Below, piece after piece: positions 53,401 to 60,951 of a stretch of 64,000 bases of DNA. How positions within the stretch are numbered: the stretch's first letter is position 1; every line of letters starts with the position of its first letter. Made by a program: the position numbers and the translations under genes. The notes under the pieces were generated by a model, which saw nothing but the letters and a program-made list of their open reading frames with translations, was not told where the DNA came from and searched no databases. Origin of the DNA: Paenochrobactrum glaciei (lineage in GTDB: Bacteria; Pseudomonadota; Alphaproteobacteria; Rhizobiales; Rhizobiaceae); the NCBI RefSeq assembly GCF_039522165.1, contig NZ_BAAADE010000001.1, positions 744,001 through 808,000 of the forward strand. Direction: 5' to 3'.

Positions 53401-53580
53401 ATCAACATCCGGCAATTCACGAATATCAATACCGGAAAAAGCCGCAAGACCGGCAACAATAATCAAAATATTGAGCACCAGCGCCGATACCGGACGACGG
53501 ATAAACAAAGCCGTTAAGCCGCCGGTATTATGACCGCTCGTATTATGCTCTGGAGCTGAGGGGGATTTTAATTCACTCAA
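50419..53580 (-). CDS. RND-family efflux pump, inner-membrane subunit
   Basis: This 1053-residue proton-driven exporter has the twelve-helix layout of AcrB/MexB-like HAE1 pumps. It begins LFIRRPVSALVLNILIIVAGL and has the helix-4 region ATGLVVDDAIVVLENIVRR with the proton-relay Asp pair, and GLVLLVGIMAKNGILIVEFA further on. The start codon is TTG, with GAGGG eight bases upstream and 11 bases after the adaptor stop. The outer-membrane channel is not encoded here. Confidence 0.95.
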   Translation of the reverse strand: MSELKSPSAPEHNTSGHNTGGLTALFIRRPVSALVLNILIIVAGLAAFSGIDIRELPDVDRPVVTISTEFRGASAETIDRQLTQVIENAVARVSGVKAISSNSSFGRSRVTVEFNDGVDLNVAAADMRDAISRIVNSLPEEADASRIIKADANADAVMRLAVTSETMSIDDMTVLVDDQITDVLSAVPGVADVQINGDRDKIFRIDIHQGRLASYGLTIADITKALASMALDAPAGSLRSSDQSIVVRATANVTTPEGFENISLNDRTKLRDVATVTLGPDIITSEVRSNGKTAIGLGIVRQAQSNTLDISEGVRAAVENLKDTLPEGIEISVTSDDATFINGAIHEVILALIISGIIVVLVIFVFLWDMRATIIPAVSLPVALIGTVAAVYLAGFSINIITLLALVLATGLVVDDAIVVLENIVRRRNLGLGPRAAAVLGTQEVFFAVIATTLTLVAVFVPISFLPGQAGGLFREFGFVLAIAVLLSGVVALTLCPMLASRFLKQGNGGEEHEKAPGIVRKIGGALSNLYRVSLRFCLNVPFAIVLLSVIFASFSYIGYTQIRQELTPSEDRSAAMLRVTGPQGISVDFLREQMDKVEVALRPLRESGEILTTYAISGSFGSSNSGFVVLTLAPWDKRSRSQQEIMADANARMRGITGARIFSMQPNSLGIRGAGSGLQFAILGNDYEKLQQSAQAIVRELEKDPRFDQPRLSVEPTQPQLSITINRERASDLGIDITGLANAVQAMLDGRKIGSVYVGDRSFDVKLVSTTHPVDDPTDLENIFLKTSDGRYVPMASIVDIEEKAVPPQLNREERMRSVSITTGLRDDFALGNAYQTALTVADPLLPAGSHIIPLAEASTLDETSQGLMLVFGFAIVIILLVLAAQFESFISAVIVMATVPLGLGCAVVAMLLTGTNLNVYSQIGLVLLVGIMAKNGILIVEFADQLRDRGYQLREAIEEASNIRLRPVCMTMICGVLGGVPLVMASGAGAEARISLGWVIVGGLGLATFATLFVTPVAYLLLGRFVKPKAQEAARLDDELRHAAVAEQKGE

Positions 53581-53591
53581 TGATTTTACCC

Positions 53592-54725
53592 TCAGTCTGC
53601 TTTTGGCGCTTGGGCGGCAGCAGCATTCTTAATGCTCACCTGCATGCCGTTGCGCAATGCCTGCACACCTTCGGTAACAATCGCATCACCGACAGTAAGG
53701 GCGCCTGTCACCAAAACACTGGCCGAATTGCGCTGCACAATAGTAACCGGCACTTGCTCGGCTTTATCGTCTTTTACGCGCCAAACATAAGCACCTTCCG
53801 CACCCCATTGGATGGAAAGCGGGCTGACAGACGGATATTCATCGCCCGGAAAAAGCATGGTGGTGGAGAAAGACATCCCCGCCAATAGCTGATTACGGGG
53901 ATTTTCAAACACGCCGCGCACGCGCATGGTGCGGCTTGCTTCATCCAGCATATTATCAATTTCGACAATCTGCCCGTCATAAACCTGCCCCGGCAAAGCG
54001 GTGGATTCTGCCTGCATCTTCTGGCCGATTTTAATCTGTGGCACAAAACGTTCCGGCACATAAATATCGATCAGCACTTTGGATGTATCATCAAGACGTG
54101 CCAGCACGGTTTGCGCTGTCACATAGTTGCCCGCATCCACCGGCAAAATACCAACAGTACCGGAAATTGGCGCTGTAACCGTGCGGCGCGAAAGTGCAAG
54201 TTCTGCATCCTGCACGGTCAAACGCGCATTGGCGACAGCCAGTTCTGCGGTTATTTCCTGCACCTGTGTTGCCGTATTGGTTTTGCGCAAGCGCACAATA
54301 CGTTCCAGCGTATTTTCCAGATCTTTCAAAACTGTCTTGGCTTTTGCCAAAATAATTTCTTCGCTTTCAGCATCAAGCTCGGCAATCACATCACCGGCCT
54401 TTAAAACCTGACCGGCCTTCACTTTGAGCGACATTAAAGTGCCGCTTGTATAAGGTGTGACCGAAACTGTCTGAAAAGCACGAAGCGAACCAATCGCTTC
54501 CAAACGACCATTGACGATGTCGCTTCGCGCAGGCTCGATGACAACAAGCGTTGCGCCACGTTGCCCGCCACCTTGTCCGCCACCCTGACGAGGCCCCGAC
54601 CCTTGTGCATTTGCAGCCGCAGGGGCGCTGTCTGAGCCGGCCTGTTTGTTTTTATACACAAACCAGCCTGCCGCAGCGGCAATAATAATCAGCAGACAAA
54701 TGGTTAGCTGCTTCCACAATTTCAT
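53592..54725 (-). CDS. RND efflux periplasmic adaptor
   Basis: This 377-residue membrane-fusion protein has an N-terminal membrane anchor (MKLWKQLTICLLIIIAAAAGW), a Gly-Gln-rich linker near residues 45-55, a lipoyl-like domain (TSGTLMSLKVKAGQVLKAGDVIAELD), a coiled-coil hairpin and a beta-barrel domain. The ATG at 54725 has GGGG six bases upstream; an in-frame ATG at 54749 lacks a site. It precedes the pump gene and forms an operon with it. Confidence 0.92.
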   Translation of the reverse strand: MKLWKQLTICLLIIIAAAAGWFVYKNKQAGSDSAPAAANAQGSGPRQGGGQGGGQRGATLVVIEPARSDIVNGRLEAIGSLRAFQTVSVTPYTSGTLMSLKVKAGQVLKAGDVIAELDAESEEIILAKAKTVLKDLENTLERIVRLRKTNTATQVQEITAELAVANARLTVQDAELALSRRTVTAPISGTVGILPVDAGNYVTAQTVLARLDDTSKVLIDIYVPERFVPQIKIGQKMQAESTALPGQVYDGQIVEIDNMLDEASRTMRVRGVFENPRNQLLAGMSFSTTMLFPGDEYPSVSPLSIQWGAEGAYVWRVKDDKAEQVPVTIVQRNSASVLVTGALTVGDAIVTEGVQALRNGMQVSIKNAAAAQAPKAD

Positions 54726-55026
54726 TCGTAACCCCGGCGTAAAATGCAAAATAGCCGTTTAAAACGGCGCACAATTAATTGTCTCTACAAAATGCACGCT
54801 GAAAACGTCTAGTCCAATTAAACTTCTGTAATGCGAAACAAAGCCTCACCTGAAGCAGGGTCAGATATGGTAAGTGCAAAAATATGACCTATATATAAAA
54901 AAAGCATATTCTTGCCAAAATACCCTGCTCAAACACTGGCTCAGACTCAGCTCTTGTCGTAAACTATCCCTCGGCGGCTTTCATACCGCAACTTGCATTA
55001 TACAATTGTGACTATGAAAGTTCAGC

Positions 55027-56550
55027 ATGGCTTCAGAACCAGCGCACACTCATCTGACTGAAGGCTACGAGCCTGACTTGAGCACAGCGGCGCAACCTGC
55101 AGCTATTGCAGCCGACATCCCTGCTCAACAGCCAACGGCCAGAATGAAACGTCCTTCATTTTTCCAGCGTCTGAGCAACAAATTTCTGCTGATGACCATG
55201 CTTGCCGTGCTGGTTGCCGAAATTCTGATTTTTATCCCTTCCACTGCCAGCATGCGCATGCGCTGGCTGACCAATCTTCTCGATACTGTCGCCCCTGTGG
55301 CACTTGTGCTGGAAGATGAAAAAGATCAGATCAGATCGCGCGACTCGCAGGATAAAATCCTTTATGCCACCAATAGCAAATCCATCAGTATTACCACGGA
55401 CGGGCAAACATCCGTGCTGGCCACCAGCGCGCAACCTTTCATCGTTGATGCCAATGTAAATCCACGCCAAACAAGTGAATCACAAGCGATCTGGGATGCA
55501 TTTGCCACGCTTTTTGATTCAACCGAACGCAATCTGCGCGTTACCAGCACAATCCCCAACACCGACAAAACACTGGAAATTGTCATTTCCAGCCAGCCAT
55601 TGCGCAGTGCGCTGCTGGTTTATGCCCGCTATGTCGCTATCATCTCTTTGCTGATTTCGATCATGGCAGCGGGTTTCATTTATCTCATTATCCATGAAAT
55701 GCTGCTGCGCCCTGTGATCCGCATGCATCGCGATATGATCAGCTTTGCCGAAAAACCGGATGATCCGAGCCGCATCATTTTGCCCGAACAGCGACAAGAT
55801 GAACTCGGCATTGCCCAGCAGCAACTGGCGCTGATGCAAACCAATTTGCAGCAGACCTATACGGAGCGCAAACATTTAGCTGACCTCGGCATGGCTGTTT
55901 CAAAGATTAATCATGACATGCGCAACATTCTGGCATCCGCACAATTGATGTCGGATAGTCTGGCAGAGGTGAAAGATCCGGCGGTCAAGCGTTTTGCCCC
56001 CCGCCTTATCCGCACATTAAGCCGTGCCATCAGCTATTCCGAAAGTGTGGTCGCTTACGGGCGCACCAAAGAAGCAGCGCCCAATCCGCGCCGCACCGTG
56101 CTGCACTCTATCGTGCAGGACGTGGAAGATGTCATTAATAGCGATAATCTGCACAATATCAGCTTCATCAATGAAGTGCCGGATGACTTCATCCTGACAA
56201 CAGATGATGAGCAGCTTTTCCGCATCCTTACCAATCTTTGCCGCAATGCGATGCAGGCGCTGCAAAGCATGCCTGATCCGATTGGCGAAGAGGATTTCAA
56301 AAAGCAAATCACCGTGCAGGCCACCACCGCTGACAATCAAATCTTCATTGATGTTCGTGACAATGGCCCCGGCCTTTCGCCCAAAGCCAAAGAGAACCTT
56401 TTCACCGCTTTTCGTGGCTCAACCCGCAATGATGGCACGGGATTAGGCTTAGTGATTGTGCAGGATCTGGTTCGCGCTAATGGCGGCGAGATTCTCTATT
56501 GTGAAGACAGCCAACCCGGTGCGCATTTCAGAATTATTTTACCTGCATAA
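55027..56550 (+). CDS. Orphan membrane sensor histidine kinase
   Basis: This 507-residue kinase has a polar N-terminus (about 50 residues), helix 1 at about 52-72, a periplasmic sensor region of about 120 residues, helix 2 at about 196-222 and a short HAMP-like linker. The H-box shows His296 in SKINHDMRNILASAQLMSD. ATPase motifs are NLCRNAMQAL, DNGPGL and GTGLGL. No response regulator lies beside it; tRNA genes follow. Its stimulus is unknown. Confidence 0.9.
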   Translation: MASEPAHTHLTEGYEPDLSTAAQPAAIAADIPAQQPTARMKRPSFFQRLSNKFLLMTMLAVLVAEILIFIPSTASMRMRWLTNLLDTVAPVALVLEDEKDQIRSRDSQDKILYATNSKSISITTDGQTSVLATSAQPFIVDANVNPRQTSESQAIWDAFATLFDSTERNLRVTSTIPNTDKTLEIVISSQPLRSALLVYARYVAIISLLISIMAAGFIYLIIHEMLLRPVIRMHRDMISFAEKPDDPSRIILPEQRQDELGIAQQQLALMQTNLQQTYTERKHLADLGMAVSKINHDMRNILASAQLMSDSLAEVKDPAVKRFAPRLIRTLSRAISYSESVVAYGRTKEAAPNPRRTVLHSIVQDVEDVINSDNLHNISFINEVPDDFILTTDDEQLFRILTNLCRNAMQALQSMPDPIGEEDFKKQITVQATTADNQIFIDVRDNGPGLSPKAKENLFTAFRGSTRNDGTGLGLVIVQDLVRANGGEILYCEDSQPGAHFRIILPA

Positions 56551-56735
56551 GCTGCCATGCAAGTTTGCCCACAAGCAAAGCCTTAAGAACCTGACTAATT
56601 TCAATATTTTATCAGTTATGTGCATTTTTTTCATTTAGGTGCTTGCATTTAAATTCGATCCGGATTACCTACCGCAAGCACTCTTCAATGAGAGATAATA
56701 ATGATTTCTCTTTGAAAAGTCACTTTAAGTGATAA

Positions 56736-56812
56736 GCGCCCGTAGCTCAGCTGGATAGAGCACCAGACTACGAATCTGGGGGTCAGAGGTTCGAATCCTT
56801 TCGGGCGCGCCA
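56736..56812 (+). tRNA. tRNA-Arg (anticodon ACG)
   Basis: A 77-base cloverleaf with acceptor stem GCGCCCG/CGGGCGC, anticodon loop CTACGAA, T-loop TTCGAAT and encoded CCA. It reads CGN arginine codons after A34 is changed to inosine. Confidence 0.97.
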
Positions 56813-56859
56813 TTCACTTAAAATCATAAAGGCAAGATCATCTTTCCTTTTTAAATGTT

Positions 56860-56936
56860 GCGCCCGTAGCTCAGCTGGATAGAGCACCAGACTACGAATC
56901 TGGGGGTCAGAGGTTCGAATCCTTTCGGGCGCGCCA
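56860..56936 (+). tRNA. tRNA-Arg (anticodon ACG), second identical copy
   Basis: Identical to the copy 124 bases upstream, with different flanking sequence. A tandem duplication of the tRNA alone. Confidence 0.97.
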
Positions 56937-57065
56937 TTTAACACCAAATCCCCTCTTTTCTTTTGATACACTTATTAAGCAAGCATGCTTTCGCTTTATG
57001 AAAAAGCAATGCACCCCTTTGCCCGTAATCATATCAGGCAAAAGGGCTGATGGGTTTAAGCGCTA

Positions 57066-58307
57066 TTAGGGTGTTTTGAATAAAGAACTGCGCAATTTTT
57101 CGCGGCGCACGCCCATGCCCACCAACCGGCCGGCCAAATGAGCCAGAATCGGCCATCGCGCTATTCCTTTGACAAAAGCCGGCGGGCCACTGCGCTTAAC
57201 CTCGCTGTTTTGGCGTTTCCTGCTGCTTGATTGCATCATCAGCTGAATTTTCTGAATGGCTTTTGTGGGAAAAGCACGACGCTTTTCAACCTGCATCAAA
57301 TGCCGGTCGGTAAGTTTTCCTTTGCGCAAAGGAACCGCCAGAATATTAGCCGCTGCAACCGCATCCTGTATCGCCAGATTAACCCCGAACCCGCCAATCG
57401 GCGACATGGCATGTGCCGCATCACCGATGCACAACAGGCCGGAGCGCCACCAGCGGTTCAGACGGTCGATGCGGATGGAAAGCAGATGCACATCATCCCA
57501 TGAAGTGATTTCTTCCACCCGATCAGGCGAAAGCGGTGAAACTTCCGCCACAGCCTGACGAAAAGCATCCAGCCCTTTTTCTTTCACTTGAGCAAAACTG
57601 CCCTTGCGCACCACATAGCCGCATTGCCAATATTCACCGCGATCCACCATCACAAAACCCTGACGGGGGCCGCCATGCCCCATCGTATAGGGTGGGTCTT
57701 CAGGCTTATGTGAAAGCTTGATCCACAACACATCGCTTGGCGCCCCAAAGCTGGTGCTTTCCAGCCCTGCTTTTGCGCGCACCAATGAATTGCGCCCGTC
57801 TGCACCAACCACCAAAGGAGCGCTTACCTGTAAGCTGCCTTCCGGTATCGCAGCCACCAGTCCTTCAATACGGCCATTATTTTCGATTAAATCCGTCACC
57901 GCCGCCGACATCACCAGCCGAAAATTCGGCAGTTTATTGGCTTCACGCGCCAGAAAATCCAAAAAATCCCATTGCGGCATGAAAGCAATAAAGCGGCATT
58001 TGACCGGCAGGCGAGAGAAATCAGCAATGGTTACATTCTGCCCGCCAATTTCGGCATGAAGTTTGGGCGCTTGTGTATGCGGCACTTTCAAAAGCTCATC
58101 CAGAAGATCGAGCTTGTCGATAATATCAAGTGTGGAAGGATGCACCGTATCACCGCGAAAATCGCGCAGGAAATCAGGGTGTTTTTCCAAAACAGCAACA
58201 TCAACACCAGCACGTGCCAGCAACAGGCCAAGCATCAAACCACCCGGCCCCGAACCAGCGATCACACATTGCGTGGTGATGGTTTGCACAGCCCCTGATT
58301 GTTGCAT
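57066..58307 (-). CDS. FAD-dependent aromatic monooxygenase (PHBH/UbiH-like)
   Basis: This 413-residue flavoprotein has the N-terminal GSGPGG FAD motif, the DG motif in VVGADGRNSLVR and the second FAD motif CIGDAAHAMSPIGGFGVNLAIQDA. It belongs to the p-hydroxybenzoate hydroxylase/UbiH fold group and would hydroxylate an aromatic ring or polyketide with NAD(P)H. It stands alone, so the substrate is not known. It is distinct from the N-terminal half of the aryl-CoA fusion. Confidence 0.87.
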   Translation of the reverse strand: MQQSGAVQTITTQCVIAGSGPGGLMLGLLLARAGVDVAVLEKHPDFLRDFRGDTVHPSTLDIIDKLDLLDELLKVPHTQAPKLHAEIGGQNVTIADFSRLPVKCRFIAFMPQWDFLDFLAREANKLPNFRLVMSAAVTDLIENNGRIEGLVAAIPEGSLQVSAPLVVGADGRNSLVRAKAGLESTSFGAPSDVLWIKLSHKPEDPPYTMGHGGPRQGFVMVDRGEYWQCGYVVRKGSFAQVKEKGLDAFRQAVAEVSPLSPDRVEEITSWDDVHLLSIRIDRLNRWWRSGLLCIGDAAHAMSPIGGFGVNLAIQDAVAAANILAVPLRKGKLTDRHLMQVEKRRAFPTKAIQKIQLMMQSSSRKRQNSEVKRSGPPAFVKGIARWPILAHLAGRLVGMGVRREKLRSSLFKTP

Positions 58308-58465
58308 GATCGCTCTCCTGCCCTGCCAGCATATAGTCGGAATACGAATGAAAGAGCGCCATTACTGATGGCACCCTTTTATTCTATACCCTATAAATCA
58401 AGTTTTCGATTATTAAATACAAGAAAACTTTATCAGGCAGTTAGACATCAGTCCGATGCAAACCG

Positions 58466-59737
58466 TCAACCGCGCAAAGCAGTTACCGGCGATTGACGAT
58501 AAGCCATTAATGCAGGCAGCAAACCGATCACGGAAGCACCAATCAGCATGATGATCATACCATTGAGATCTTGCATTTCAAAAGAGACCGGCATGGAAAA
58601 ACCGCTGGACTGCGTGACAATGCGCGACATCATTTTGGAAGCCGCAAAGCCCAGTGCAAATCCGGCAACAATTCCTGCACCCAGCAAAATGGCAATTTCT
58701 GACCAAACCAGCGTGAAGATTTTACCCCGTGATGCACCAAGAGCGCGCAAGGCCCCGATTTGGCGGCGACGTTCGCCGATATGCAGCAGCGCCACAAAAA
58801 TCAAAGCACAGGCAATCAACACCTGCGTTCCCAACGCGACAAACATCAGGATTGATTTGGCGTTGCCCAGCATCCCGTAAAGATTGGTGAGCACTTCAGC
58901 CGGAAAGACTGCCGTTGTGCCATTGCCACGATATTCTTGTCTCAGTTTATAGGCATCTGCGATGGTTTTTGGCTTAACTATAATTGCCGGAACCCCTGCT
59001 GCTCCATGTTCAAAACTGGTTTGCAGCGTTTCATCGCCATGATCGTGATCGTGCCCATCATCATGATCAGCATGCGCGGCATGTTCTTCTGCCGTTTCCT
59101 CCTCATGCACGTCATGATCATGATGATGGTCATGCTCCATACCATGCACGGCCCAGACCGCTTCAATCGGCACTAAAATTGCATTGTCCCAAGCGCCACC
59201 TGTTGGCGCCATACGACCAACCATTTTATAGGCAATTTCATTATGATGATGACCGCCCTCACCTGCATTTCCATGCAATGGCACCATCTGTGTGTCAGCA
59301 CGCACATCCACATTAGCACCGACAACGGCCTCATTGTGAGTGGCAAACATTTGTCCTGATGCCAGTTTCGGGCTCAGCGTTTCAACCAGTTTTGAAGTTG
59401 TGCCGATAATCGGATAGTTTTTATAGCTGTCACCAAAACCAACCGGTGCCGCCCATGCCACACGCGGATCTTGGCTTAATTTTTCCAACACATTGCCATC
59501 CATCAATGGCAGCAATGATGTCTGCAGGAAAACCGATGACAGCACCAATTGCGTTTCACTGGCGGCAGCCCCAATCACCAGATCAAAATGATCGGCAGCA
59601 CGCGCACTGCCAAGGCGCAAAGCACGCTCCTGCAAAGTAACAGCGACACTCAAAGCCGTCGCAAATGCAACCAGCAACATCAATGCCAAAGCACCCAGCC
59701 AATGGCGTTTTAAATCTGCGGCGATAAATCTAAACAT
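58466..59737 (-). CDS. MacB/FtsX-like ABC permease with histidine-rich loop
   Basis: This 423-residue permease has helix 1 at about 13-33, a large periplasmic domain and three C-terminal helices with the FtsX signature (GERRRQIGALRALGASRGKIF). Residues 202-233 of the periplasmic domain contain 12 His among Asp and Glu, and GGHHH occurs near 162, so the domain probably binds a metal such as zinc. Its ATG overlaps the ATPase stop by eight bases. Together with the ATPase and the Tat protein it forms a cassette similar in gene content to the Zur-regulated PA4063-PA4066 genes of Pseudomonas, a comparison made from memory. Confidence 0.85.
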   Translation of the reverse strand: MFRFIAADLKRHWLGALALMLLVAFATALSVAVTLQERALRLGSARAADHFDLVIGAAASETQLVLSSVFLQTSLLPLMDGNVLEKLSQDPRVAWAAPVGFGDSYKNYPIIGTTSKLVETLSPKLASGQMFATHNEAVVGANVDVRADTQMVPLHGNAGEGGHHHNEIAYKMVGRMAPTGGAWDNAILVPIEAVWAVHGMEHDHHHDHDVHEEETAEEHAAHADHDDGHDHDHGDETLQTSFEHGAAGVPAIIVKPKTIADAYKLRQEYRGNGTTAVFPAEVLTNLYGMLGNAKSILMFVALGTQVLIACALIFVALLHIGERRRQIGALRALGASRGKIFTLVWSEIAILLGAGIVAGFALGFAASKMMSRIVTQSSGFSMPVSFEMQDLNGMIIMLIGASVIGLLPALMAYRQSPVTALRG

Positions 59738-60395
59738 CAGAGATAATTCTCCCCGCAGAGAGGTTGATATTACGTGCTAATCTGGACGTCAGCCGGTCAT
59801 CATGCGAAGCAATGATGGTGGTGCATTTCTCCTGCACCGCCAGTTCCAGAATAAGACTGCCGACGGAAGCACCATTTTCCTTATCCAGACTGGCTGTCGG
59901 CTCATCCGCAATGATGATGGCAGGTTTGCGCAGCAAGGCACGGGCAATTGCCACACGCTGCATTTCCCCGCGCGACATCAGCTGCACGGGTTGATCCGGC
60001 CGCTTCAGCCCCACCCGCTCCAGCAATTCATGGGCGCGGATCGCCGCTTGCTTATCCGCACCTCCGGCCAGACGCAGCGGCAGCAGAATATTTTCCAGCG
60101 CCGGCAAACCGTCAAAGAGATAAAAATCCTGCATGATAAGGCCGATATGTTGCCCCCGCCAGCGATCAGCCGCGGTTTCAGACAACTGATTGATGACCTG
60201 CTCACCCCAGCGCACCACGCCTTTTTGCGGGCGGGCAAGGCCGCTGATAATATTGATAAAAGTACTTTTACCCGAACCGGACGCACCGGTGAGCCCCACC
60301 ACCGCACCATTGGCAATGTCCAAATGGTCAATTTGCAAAGCGGGTTCGGAAAGCCCTTTAAAATTCACACTGATATTTTCTAAAACCAGCTGCAT
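59730..60395 (-). CDS. ABC ATPase of the FtsX-like permease
   Basis: This 221-residue ATPase of the LolD/MacB group has Walker A GASGSGKST, Q-loop MQDFYLFDGL and Walker B IIIADEPTASLD. The signature is MSRGEMQR instead of the usual LSGGQ, an unusual departure. The ATG at 60395 follows the stop of the Tat gene by one base; an earlier in-frame codon at 60443 is inside that gene. Confidence 0.9.
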   Translation of the reverse strand: MQLVLENISVNFKGLSEPALQIDHLDIANGAVVGLTGASGSGKSTFINIISGLARPQKGVVRWGEQVINQLSETAADRWRGQHIGLIMQDFYLFDGLPALENILLPLRLAGGADKQAAIRAHELLERVGLKRPDQPVQLMSRGEMQRVAIARALLRKPAIIIADEPTASLDKENGASVGSLILELAVQEKCTTIIASHDDRLTSRLARNINLSAGRIISDV

Positions 60396-60396
60396 A

Positions 60397-60885
60397 TCAA
60401 GCAACCTTATAGCGTGCATCACGTAAACGCAGCAGGCTGACAAAACCGGTTTCCGGGTCTGTCCACGAGCCGACTTCCAGTTTTCCTGTCACTTCAATCA
60501 AGGTTGAAGGCTGCACAAAGGTTTGTTTTTTGTCGAGATAGACCACCAGAATATTGTCCGGCCAATCCGCATCGGATGAGCAGAAAGGGCAGATCGACAT
60601 CGGAATTTCGGTAAGCACAAAAAAGTCGGCTTCGGCTTTCAAAGGAGGCGCCATGAAGCCGCCCATCACCACTTTTTCGCCGTTGAGGGATTTGACCTTT
60701 TCAGAAAATTCCAAGCCCAGCACGCTCACCTTACTGTAAAGCTCGGCAAAACTTAAATTGCCCGTGGCCGCCTGCGCCTGCGGCAGGCCCGACGCGACAC
60801 AGGCCAAAGGTGCAGCGCTCAAAAGTTTCAAAAAATCACGACGCGGCATTGTTGATGAAAATGGCAGTGTTGGTAAAAATGACAT
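60397..60885 (-). CDS. Tat-exported protein of the ABC cassette, unknown
   Basis: This 162-residue protein has a Tat-like signal (PRRDFLKLLSAAPLACVASG) and is probably periplasmic. The mature part contains MSICPFCSSDADWP, a CxxC motif, followed by strands that suggest a small beta-barrel (OB-like). I do not recognise the family with certainty; it resembles DUF3299-type partners of such cassettes. The ATG at 60885 has AAGGGG eight bases upstream. It starts the three-gene cassette and lies 66 bases after the alkaline phosphatase, across a stem-loop. Confidence 0.7.
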   Translation of the reverse strand: MSFLPTLPFSSTMPRRDFLKLLSAAPLACVASGLPQAQAATGNLSFAELYSKVSVLGLEFSEKVKSLNGEKVVMGGFMAPPLKAEADFFVLTEIPMSICPFCSSDADWPDNILVVYLDKKQTFVQPSTLIEVTGKLEVGSWTDPETGFVSLLRLRDARYKVA

Positions 60886-60904
60886 GGCTCACCCCTTAAA
60901 AGTC

Positions 60905-60932
60905 AAATGCCGGAAATTGCTTTCCGGCATTT
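60905..60932. terminator. Stem-loop after the alkaline phosphatase
   Basis: AAATGCCGGAAA (60905-60916) pairs with TTTCCGGCATTT (60921-60932) around TTGC. On the minus strand the T-run is interrupted (TTTGACTTTT), so partial read-through into the ABC cassette is possible. Confidence 0.75.
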
Positions 60933-60951
60933 TTTTCATCCAAACTCAGGC

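Noticed and set aside
56783..56971. Minus-strand frame of 62 residues across the second tRNA-Arg
   Set aside because: It is the antisense of the tRNA genes; frames of this kind are a common false protein in databases.
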